Of a DNA stretch of 64,000 nt, positions 24,901 through 36,900 are shown piece by piece. The notes beneath the pieces are model-generated. The model was not told the origin of the DNA and did no database searches. It was given only the letters and a program-made list of their open reading frames with translations. The position numbers were made by a program, and so were the translations under genes. This stretch comes from Zygnema cylindricum. Taxonomy: Eukaryota; Streptophyta; Zygnematophyceae; Zygnematales; Zygnemataceae. The stretch is taken from NCBI GenBank assembly GCA_037447655.1, contig JBBHKE010001722.1:37625-101624 (forward strand), in the 5' to 3' direction. Within the stretch, counting starts at the first letter, position 1. Each line of letters starts with the position of its first letter.

Positions 24901-27900
24901 ACTCACATTCACATTCACATTCAACCTCACATTCACAATCACACTCACACTAACACTCACATTCACATTCATATTCATGTGCATATCTCTATCCATACTT
25001 ATATGCATATTCACATTCACACTCACACTCACACTCACACTCACATTCACATTCAAACTCACACTCAAACCCACAATCACACTCACATTCAAATTCACAT
25101 TCACATTCAAATTCACATTCACATTCACATTCACGTTCACATTCAAATTCATGTCCATATTGATATTGATATTGATATTCCAATTGACATTAATATTCAT
25201 AATCACATTCATATTTCACATTCACATTCATATATATATTCACATATATTTTTGACATTCACATTCATATGCATATTTCACATTCACATTCACACTAACA
25301 TCCTCATTGAAAATGGCACTCTCACTCACACACTCACATTCACAATTCACATTCAATTAAATTCACATTCACGTTCACATTCACGTTCACATTCACACTC
25401 ACGCATTCACACTCACATCACATTCGCATTCGCACTCGCAGTCGCATGCACATTCACATTCACATGCACATTCTCATCAATATCCATATAAACCTTATCG
25501 CTCACACTCACACACACTCACATCCACAGACATTCAACTTCACGTTCACCTTCACGCTCAACTTCAGGTTCACGTTCACCTTCACCTTCACGTTCACATT
25601 CACTTTCACATTTGCATTCACAATCGCATTCACATTCGATTTCAAAATCGCATTCACAATCGCATTCACATTGGCATTCACATTCACATCCACATTCACA
25701 TGCGCATCCATATCCACATTCACACTCACATTCACATTCACACTCGCATTCACAATCGCATTCACACTCGCATTCACACTTAAGGCATTCAGACTCGCAT
25801 TCAAACTCACATTCACAATCGCATCACATTTGCATTCACACTTGTAATTCGCATTCCCATTTGCATTTGACTTCGCATTCCCATTCGCATTCGCATTGGC
25901 ATTCGCATTCGCATGCACATTCACATGCACACTCACATCCCAATTCACGTTCACCTACACGTTCACCTTCCCATTCACATTCGCGTTCCCGTTCGCAATG
26001 GCGTTAAAGCGTTAGCGTTCGCAATCGCGTTAACGCGTTCACCTTCGCCTTCCATTTCCCCTTCAACTTTCCCTTCCCCTTCCCGTTCCCTTTCCCCTTC
26101 CCTTCCTCTTCCCCTTCCCCTTCCCCTTCCCCTTTCGCATCCACTTCCACTTCTACATACACGTACAGATTCACATACACATTCGCATTCACATACACAT
26201 TCACATACACATACACGTACACATACACGTACACGTACACCTCCATGTACACGTATACGTCCACGTACACGCACACGTCCACATCCACGTCCACATACAC
26301 ATTCACATTCACATTCACATACACATTCACATACACATACACATACACATACACATTCACATTCACATTCACATAGACATACACATTCACATTCTCAATC
26401 ATAATCACAATCATAATCACAATCATATTCACATTCACATTCACATTCAAAGTTATATTTATATTTAATTTTATATTTATGTTTATTATTATTATTAGAA
26501 AATTTTTTTTTTGAAGTGTATGTTGATTAAACTTAAGGTGTCATGTGTCTTACAAGTATTGGAGGGATGTGATTTGACCGATGGACGATGGAATGCTTCC
26601 ACTCAACTGGTTGTTAGATAGATCTCTGTGGCATCGAACATTCACACACCACCATCACCCACACCCCCAAACAGACTTTTAATTGGCTGCTCTAGCTTTC
26701 AAACCCCTATGAGAATTTGTTTATTGTTCTTTTTTAAATTGTTGTCACCATATTGTTACAAATTTCTTTTAATAACTATATTTCATAATTAATAAGACTT
26801 ATATATACTAAAAACATATTTTGCAATTGTTACTATAGATTAGTATTGTTATTTATTACTATTTTTTAATACTACTTAGTGCTATATATCATTATTATCA
26901 TCTATTTTTATTTAATTTTATTATCTCCCCCTCTCACGTTCTCTCCCCCTCTCGCCCTCTCCACCTCCCTCCTAATTCCCCTCTCCTCTTCTCCACCTCT
27001 CATCCTACCCCCCTTCCCCCCCTTCCCCCGACCCCTCCTCCACATCCGCATCAACCACCCCTCTCCCACTTTTCCCCCCTCCCTCCCTTTCCCCCTCCCT
27101 CCCCCCCTCCCTCTCTCCATCTCCCGCTACCTCTCCCCCTCCCTATCCCTCTCTCTCTCTCTCTCCCTATCTCTCTCCCCATCTCCCGCTCTCCCTCTCT
27201 CCCCCTCTCCCCCCTCTTCCTCTCCGTCTCACTCTCGCTCTCTCTCTCCTTCTCCCTCTCTCTCTCCCTCTCTCCCTCTCCCCTTATCTCTCCCTCTCTC
27301 TCTCTCCCTCTTCCTCTCCCTCTCCCTCGATACCCTTTTTCCACTTCCTTTTTTACCCCCCTTCTTTTTTGGTTCTTTTTAAATATTTATCATTATTTTT
27401 AATTATTTTCTATAATTATCAACATAAATATTATTATTAATGTTATTTTTATTGTTAGTTACCACTATTTTTTTCAATTTTTGCTTACTTATTTATTTTA
27501 AGGTTATCATTCATCTTTCTTACAAGGTTGAGAGGGATGTGAGTTGACCGATGGACAATGGAATGCTTCCACTCAGCTGGTTGGTAGAGAGATCTCTGTG
27601 GAATCCAACATTCATATTCCACCAACACTCACCCCCCAAAAAGGCCTCCTAGTTAGCCAGGTTGGCCTTCAAACCCATGAGACCCCCAAAATAAAACCTA
27701 GAACCCCCCTAAGACGATCACCATCAAAACTCCTCCCTCCACCCCTTTTTCCCTCCCACTATCCCTCCCTCACTCCCTCCCTCTAACCTATAGGAGTCGC
27801 CATGACCCTCCACCTCATCGGGTCGAAATGATTATCATTGTTATTATAATCATAATTGATGTTTATTATTGTCACTCTATTGTAATGTTATTTCGGTCTT

Positions 27901-30900
27901 CGTTTACTTTTATCACTTTTTATTTTTATTTATTATTTTCATGACGTTCTTTACCATAAATTACTATTGTTATTCTTAATCATCAATATTAGTAATCATT
28001 ATTTTTTTTTATTATTTAAAATTATTTTTACAAAACTTGATAATTAACTGTTAAGCATTGTTACACGTGTTTATTTCCGTAGCTACCTATTATTACAATC
28101 AATGAGTAAAACTATAGAAAGTCAATATTTTCTATTATTGTTTTAGTTATTTATCATTATTTTATTTTATTATTATTTTTTATCGTTCTTATTATTTTTC
28201 AGTATTTCTAGATCATTATAAAAGTTAAATTATTATAATATTTTGAATATCATAATTATTATCATTCAAGCTTACAATTAACATTATAATTTTTAATTCT
28301 TATTATGATTATCTTTATTATTGTTAAACTATCAATATCTATAATTATTCAGTGTTTGATATTGTTATTATTTTAGTATTACTATTATTGTTACTCATTA
28401 TTATTAATTATTGAAACATGATCATTTTAATTATTGTTATTATTTTGATTATTGCTGATATTATTATTGCTATTATAGATTGATAACATTACTATTATTA
28501 GGACATAAATTCATTAATATTCGGATGCTTGTTTTACAAAAACAACTCAATAATAAGATTACTATTAGGATGGGTACATTCCATTATAAGGATGGATAAG
28601 CAATAAACATTATTAGGATTTATGATTATATACCCCTCCCCCCCCCTCTACCTTCCCTCTACTCTTTTTCACACTTTCTCACTTTTTTCCCCTCTACTTT
28701 CCTCCTTTCTCTTTCTACCTCCCAATTACTCTCTTACCTTTTCCATTATTGCCACCTCCCCCTCCCCCTCCCCCTCCCCCTCCCCCTCTCTGCCACTCAC
28801 CATCTCCCTCTCTCTCCCGCCTACCCTCTATCCCCCCCTCCCTCTTTTTCCATCCTTCTCTCTCTCCATCTCCCTCTCCATCTCCCTCTCCCTCTCACTC
28901 TCCCACTCCCTTTATCTCTCCCTCTTCCTTGATGGATCTCAAGAAAATGCAGAGTGGAAAAGAGAGCCGAAGCATTCATAAAATATCACAAGAGAGAGAG
29001 CATCCCACGGAAGCCAATATATTCCATGGGAAACATTTCTTCACATAAGATTAACTCTTCCTCTCTTTCTACACCTCAACATATAGAACTTTCAAACGAA
29101 ACATCACTACTTCAAACTAAACGAAACATCAAACATAAAGTGCGCATTACGAGCCTACCAATCAAATCGCGTCAAAACGCTAGAGACCTAAGTACCAAAG
29201 TACTACTCAAATGTATGATTCTAACGTATACAAATACTTGACCGTCGCCAAACAGAATCTACGCGAGACTAAAAATCAACTTAAGAAATAAAACAACAAA
29301 CCAAACCACACGATTGAACTAAAAAAAAATTAGACAGCGAGCCAGTCACGCGACGGTCGATTACAAATTTGATTCTAAAAATCCTCCTCTCAAATTTGTA
29401 ATCATTACACCAAACCAAATTTAGGTCTCCCCCCTGCAACACTTTATAGGTCGCAGCTTTCGTGAGCATATCCGCGGCTTCCACCAAAGTAGACACGTAC
29501 AAAAATTGGATCTCTTTCGCAACGACCAAATCTCTTACAAAGTGCCACTAAATCTTGATGTGTTTTGTCCTATTGTGAAACACAGGATCTTTCACCCAAG
29601 CCATCAAACTCATACTGTCAGGAAAGATTTTCAAACAACCATTCAACAATCGAAATTCCCAATTCTCCAAACATCTTCATAATCCGAATAAACTCTTTAG
29701 ATGTATGACACATTGCTATACACTCGACTTCGGTTGAACTAAGTGCGACGGTCAGATGTAGTCGTGAACTCCAAAAAACTGACGTGTTGCCAAAAACAAA
29801 GGCAAAATCGGACATAGACTTCCCCGTATCGAAGTCGCCGCCCCAATTTGCGTCACAAAATCCAACGCACTCCAACGACGCTGTCCATATCGAAACAACA
29901 ATCCAATTTTAATTGTACCTGCAAGATATCGAAATATTCTCTTCACGGGCTCCCAATGAAATTTTTTAGACGCTTGACGAAATCGGCTCACGACAAAAAC
30001 GGCGGCCGAGATGGTAGGCAGCGTGCAACACTTAAATACATCGAACTTCCAATTGCGTCAGAATAAGGCACGTCGATGGTCTCCTCCTCAAATTTGCGAT
30101 ATTGTGCTTTCAAGTCAAGCGGTGTCAAAACTGGCTTAGAATCCAGCATAGCAAATCAAGTTAGTACTTCTTTACAATACTGTGCTTTCAATAATTTAAT
30201 TTCATCGTTATCAAATCTTACAACTTCCACTCCAAAAATATATCGTACATCTCTCAAATCTGTCACTTTAAAATGTAAACGCAAGTACAACTTTAATTCC
30301 TCGATTCGCGCCAACCTGTTAAAAATCATTTAGAAATCGTCCACGTAGACAAAAAAAACAATTTGGTCTTTCTTTTCACCTTTCATGTAAACGCTTGAGT
30401 CAGAAACTGTACAAATGACTTCAAACTCAGTGAAGACTTTGTATAATCGTAAATACCAAGTCCTAGGCACATGCTTGAGTCCAAACAAAGACTTTCGCAG
30501 CCGCCATTCCTTTCTCTCTTTCGAAATCACTCCCTCCGGAACCTTCATATAAACTTTCTCCTCTAAATCACCATTTAGGAATGTTATTTGCACGTCGATT
30601 TTGTGCACGTGCTTACTATCGGCAGCGGCAATAGCAATAATCTTATTCAAAGAATCAAACTTCACTAGTGCATATGTTTTAAGATAATCAATTCTCTCCC
30701 TTTGTTGAAATCCTTTACATACTCAACAAGCCTTATGATCACAATTTCCCTCGATGTCACAGTTTTTGTCCTAAAAATCCATTTGGTATCAATAGCATTT
30801 TTCCCTTTTGATAGACTTACCTTCTCAAAAGTGCGATTATCAATTATATAATGAAGCTCCTTCTCCCATGCTGGTTTCCAATGATTTTCCCAATCACACG

Positions 30901-33900
30901 ATTTGCGAGCTTTGGTTTATGATTGTGGACCACCTGACAGATTCTCCAATAAGCCGTTGAAATAAAATAATGCGAATTTTCCACATTTCCTTTTCGATCA
31001 AATGAGAAACGAGCTGGATTTTTCCCCTTATTCTCTCGCATGCTCCTCCGCTGCTCAATTTTTTATTTTTTTTTCGGTTGCTTTTCAATTATACTCGGTC
31101 TACTAGACTTAGAAGCCTAAGATTTCCGAGTGTTCAAAAACATTTTGGAATTTTCACATCGATTTGAATCTACTACAATGTCATCCAAATTGAATTTCCC
31201 TTTCCCCCTCTTAACATTGGAGGTGGATTCTGGCTCAATTTCCGAATCCGAAACTTCAATGTCGAGAATTTCTCCAATTTTAAACTACTAATTGAATTCA
31301 AGATTGGAAGTACGCTTTGCCAAACGAGATATTCTAGATAAAGGGTATTCATGAAAGTCCATATTTCGAGATTCCTCAATAACATTGCGAATCGGATCAC
31401 CAACCCAATAAAGTCTCCCTTTGAAGCTATAACCAGTAAATTAACCACTCCAACTCCGAGATGCAAATTTTCCTTTTCTTTTTTGAGATAGAATATAAAC
31501 CATTCCGAAACTGAAGTAAGTTTCCCAATTACAAATGTAATTTACAGTTAGAATTGCATCTCCCCACAAATAAATGCTTCGGCCGGATCCGTGTACCATA
31601 GAGAGCACCATTTCTTGAAGCGTGATTCTTCTTCTACCAATGCCATTGAACTTCGGTGGGTAAGATGCGGTGTATTGATGTGAAATTCCCCACTCCTTAC
31701 AATATGCATCAAAAATTATGAATTCCCCCCTGATATCTGACAGAATAGATTTTAAGTTTTTTTCACATTGCCTTTCGGGCCACCACATGCTACTCATGGA
31801 AACGTTCAAATGAATCAGATTTTTTTTTGAGTAACATTACCCATGCGAAGCGTGAGAAGTCATCCACCGCCACTTTAATTCTTATTTCCACCAATTGTTT
31901 TTGGTTTGATGTCTCCACATAAATCAATATGTACCAATTCAAACGGATGTTTCGATCGATAGATCGGATTTTGAACCAAATGTGGCTTTCGGATTTGTCT
32001 CCCGATACTACACCACTCACATTAATTAATCTTTTCCACCGATGCCAAATCCAATCCTCCCACACTTCCGTGTTTTATTTTTTTTCGTAGGCTTCTCTCA
32101 GATGTGTGGCACATCCAATAATGCTAGAGAGTAAGATCTCCCTTTAACTCTGAAATTCGCAAAATCATGTCGTCAAAAATTGAGGGGGATTTTGGCCGGC
32201 GCTATAGTAGGTGGCTATACATAACATCTGTCACTTCTCTTTTTTCAATTTGTACGTCGTCAGATTGGACAATTTTTATTATAGAATCTCCAAAAGCCTG
32301 TGGGACACTTAAGAGATTCACTAAACCGCTACGAATAAAAAGTACATTAATCAATTAGGTTGGCATCACTTTTTCAAATCCGCATGAGTCCAGAATAGGT
32401 AGATCTAAAGTACATCTATACGTACAATACCAACTGTACCTATAGAAATCACTTGTCCACTTCCAATAATGATTGGCTTTGGGATCATAAGTTGATGCAT
32501 ATTGTTAAAAAGTGACGCCTTTGTACACACGCGATACGAAGCGCCTGAATTAGTAATCCACTTTTCTTTCCGGTTGCGTAACACTTGTCAAAAAATCTAT
32601 CGACAAGTTAAAGAACTCCAATGTAAGCGCTCTTTCGCTTCTTTCAAAATGGCCATCCACCATAAAATGGCCTCCTAGTCCACCATGGCGACCACCACGA
32701 CCGCCGCAACCACCTTTAGGGCCACCACCACGACCACCATTTCGGCGGCCTCCTCATCTACCACTATCGCATCTATTTTCATTTTTTGAGTAGCATTGAG
32801 GGCTTATATGGCCCCACTTCCCGCAATAATGACATTGACGTTCTTTATCCAGATAAGATGCGGCCATGTGGCCATATTTTCCGCACTAAAAGAGAGCAAT
32901 AATGGTTAGATCTGAATATGTGGGCTGGGAAGGAGGTTTCTCGACCCTTTTTTATCCTCCTCCCCTTCTTTTTCTCGGATTTCCTCCTCTCTTTCCACCT
33001 TTTCCCCAAAGATAATTTAGATCTGCGGTTTTCATTGACGTAGAATTAAGGGTACCGGCCGGTGGAGTTTTCCTCGACAAACTTGGCTAATTTCCCTCGG
33101 TCGATTTGAGGAAAGTGATGATGTAATCCATGGTAGGAAATTCCCTCGATAAGAGAATGTCCCTCAAATGTATCATTTTCTCCAGTAAGGCATTGAAGTA
33201 AGGCATTGATGAAAACAGATGCCAAATCATTCTCTTCTATAAATTTTTCGTTATTTGCAAGTGGCTCAATAATAATACTGAATCTTTTCAAGGCCACATC
33301 GATAGTCTCGCTCGGCTTCACTTTGAAAGATGTATAATCCGTATAAATGCGTTGGCCTTTATTTTGTTGGCGCTTCTCAAAATAATTCTCAAAGGCCATC
33401 CAACAATCATGAGCATATTTTTGAGTGAGGAAGAAATCATGAATCAAAATATTACATGATTGGAATAAGCTGCCTATAGCGGAGAGAATTTCCTTCATCC
33501 ATACACGTCTAACGGTCCGATCCGAGATCGACATATTCTTTTCCCCATTTACCACTTTCTAAAGTCGTTTGAGAATAAATTGACCTTTAACGTATTTCTT
33601 CCACGATTGATAAATCGTTCTATTAAAGAGGACGATCTTTCCGGGCATAGTTTGGACTTGTTCCTCCCCCTCACTTCACTTATCGAGATAGGAATCATCA
33701 ACAATGGAAAGTTTCCCTTTCCGAATCCACCCTTTCCTCTCCTCCTCATTATCAGCACCTCCTTCCGAATCACCAATGCTTAGATCCGGATGTGGATCTA
33801 CGAAGAGGGCTTTGCGATTTCCCTCGGAGATCCGCTGGTCCATATAACGACAAAAGCCCTCCATCAACTTTTGAAGGCAATCTTCCATGATATCAACCAC

Positions 33901-36900
33901 CTTTTTTTTTTCCCCTCTTTTTGACCAAATGGATCTGCCGATAAAGTTTCCTCAAAAGATGTTGCAGTGAACTTAGACGGGGCTTCTACTTTTTCTTCTT
34001 TTTCTTTTTTTTCCGATCCGATAAAGATTCAAATTTAGCCGGAGGTTCCGGATCCCGGAGACGAGGAATCCGAAAAGGGTATTATTTTCTCTTTCCCCCC
34101 ATGGCGGCCAAACTAGCCACCTTTTTCCCCTCACTTGAGCACACAAGGCTCTGATACCACTTGGTAGATCTCAAATAAAATGCAAAGTGCAAAAGACAGC
34201 GGAAGCATTCATAAAACATCAGAAGAGAGAGAGCATTTCACGGAAGCCAATATATTCCATGGGAAACTTTTCTTCACAAAAGATTAACTCTCCCTCTCTT
34301 TCTACGCCTCAATATATAGAACTTTTAAACAAAACGTCACTACTTCAAACTAAACGAAACATCAAACATAAACTGTGCATTACGCGCCTACCAATCAAAT
34401 CGCGCCAAAACGCTAAAGACCAAAGTACCAAAGTACTAATCAAAAGTGTGCTTTTGACGGACACAAGGACTTGACCCTCGCCAAACAGGATCTACGCGAG
34501 ACCAAACATCTACATAAGAATAAAATAACAAACCAAACTGCACACTTGAACTAAAACCAACCTAGACGGCCGCGCGTTTGTGACACAACGGGCGATTACA
34601 ATTTGATTCTAACATTCCTTTCTCTCTTTTTCTCCCTCTCCCTCTCCCTCGATACCCTTTTCCAACTTCCTTTTTTACCTCTTTTTCTTTTTTTTGTTCT
34701 TTTTAAATATTTATCATTATTGTTATTTTTTTTCATTGTTATGTTTATTATTATTGTATGTTTGCTAAACTTATGGTGTCATGTGTCTTACAAGCCTGCG
34801 AGAGATGTGAGTTGACCGATGGACGATGGAATGCTTCCACTCAATTGGTTGCTTTTAAGCCATCTGTGGCATCGAACATTCACACCCCACCATCAGTCAC
34901 ACCCCCAAAAGGTCTCCTAGTTAGTATCTTTGACACGTTCTACATTTAAAAAAAACGAGGGCGAATTCCTAATAAAGACATATAGTGGATTTTTTTTCCT
35001 CTATCACACTCCTTTTATTGGATTCAACATCATTTTGGTGTAATCCATAGGTTGGACTTTTGGAAACACAATATTTGTACAAAACCGTATTCTTTGTCAA
35101 ACCCCTATGGGCGCCCCTTTTTATTCACCTTCTAAAAAAAAATACGAAATAAAAAACTCTTAAAAATGAAAAAATTAAACGGAGAAGCATAATTACAACA
35201 TACATTGTTTTGCCACCAAGTGGCTTTTGTCATAATCCCACCCTCCCACCTTTTTCCTCCATGAGAAAAACATAATAATTTGTAAAATCAATGGAAAAAG
35301 CACCCCACAAGAAAAATAGGTAAAATTATCAATGAATTTGGTGTTTTCATCCCACACGGATTTCCATCTTGACGTCTCTACCTCCCCCTCCCCCTCAACC
35401 CCCCACCCCACCCCACCCCACCCCACCCCAACCTACCCCACCCCACACACCGCTTTTTTCCTATCGTGAAATATAAACTTCCAAAATTGATTCTTTTTAA
35501 ATAAACAAGAAAGCTAGAATCTCCATACACAATAGAAGACTTCAAAAAAAGAAATCCTCAGATATTGACAAAAAACATCAAAAGGTAAAACTTCTTTTGT
35601 TCCATTTTTTACCATTTACAAATAATAACATCCCAACCCCCCCTCCACCTCCAATTTGGTGACCAAAATTAAAATACGAAATAGAGAAACTAATGTAAAA
35701 TGAAATCTTTGGTCATTCCTTCTAATGCAATTATATGTTTTACAAACCTGATTTTCTTTCTAGTTTTACGCATCAAATGCATCCCCTATTCAAGTTTTCA
35801 CTCACAAGAATAGCAATCGTGTGAGGTTGCCTATCTCCGCCGCAATGCTCCCTCCTAGTCCTAAGTCGTTTAAACTTCTGCACCCCCCACTTGAAGGACT
35901 TTAAACGAAATCCTTTCATCCTTCTCCCCCCTCTCCGACCATCTTGTCTCATCGAACTCGTGGGCGCATTGTGGCGGAGCTTGCACATATCCTATGAATC
36001 AGAATTAATTGTGAAACTCAGGGCGAGATTGCGAGATTCCGTATGCAATTCAGCGGAGAATCGTGACAATTCAGCGGAGAATCGTGACAATTCAGAGGAG
36101 AATCATGACAATTCAGCGGAGAATCGTGACAATTCAGAGGAGAATCATGACAATTCAGCGGAGAATCATGACAATTCAGCGGAGAATCGTGACAATTCAG
36201 AGGAGAATCGTGACAATTCAGAGGAGAATCATGACAATTCAGCGGAGAATCATGACAATTCAGAGGAGAATCATGACAATTCAGCGGAGAATCGTGACAA
36301 TTCAGAGGAGAATCGTGACAATTCAGCGGAGAATCGTGACAATTCAGAGGAGAATCGTGACAATTCAGAGGAGAATCATGACAATTCAGCGGAGAATCGT
36401 GACAATTCAGCGGAGAATCATGACAATTCAGCGGAGAATCATGACAATTCAGCGGAGAATCATGACAATTCAGCGGAGAATCATGACAATTCAGCGGAGA
36501 ATCATGACAATTCAGAGGAGAATCATGACAATTCAGCGGAGAATCATGACAATTCAGCGGAGAATCATGACAATTCAGCGGAGAATCATGACAATTCAAC
36601 GGAGAATCATGACAATTCAGCGGAGAATCATGACAATTCAGCGGAGAATCATGACAATTCAGCGGAGAATCATGACAATTCAGCGGAGAATCATGACAAT
36701 TCAGCGGAGAATCATGACAATTCAGCGGAGAATCATGACAATTCAGCGGAGAATCATGACAATTCAGCGGAGAATCATGACAGCAGAATTTGCGCGCATC
36801 GATAATGACTCACGCCCAATACACGCGACCGGAGTCATCGCAGTCGAAATAATATGCACCGCATATGATCGCGGGAAATTTCTCCTTGTTCACGACAGCC

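Larger units (their letters stand above)
28930..34614 (-). mobile_element. Complete-length copia element in an LRR-gene intron
   Basis: It has two LTRs (28930-29380 and 34162-34614, about 450 bp each), a 5-bp target duplication TTCCT on both sides (28925-28929, 34615-34619), a primer-binding site matching the tRNA-iMet 3' end, a polypurine tract, and gag-PR-IN-RT-RH in copia order. All open frames are heavily broken. It inserted into a pyrimidine hexamer array between LRR exons 4 and 5, on the same strand as the gene. Confidence 0.93.

Noticed and set aside
22140-26450. Many HI-, HS-, VN- and FT-repeat ORFs of 100-288 codons
   Set aside because: A six-base repeat without stops keeps all frames open; there is no start context, splice support or non-repeat domain.
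20600-26450. CRISPR array or telomere
   Set aside because: Repeats are uninterrupted micro- or minisatellites without spacers, and no TTTAGGG-type telomere units occur.
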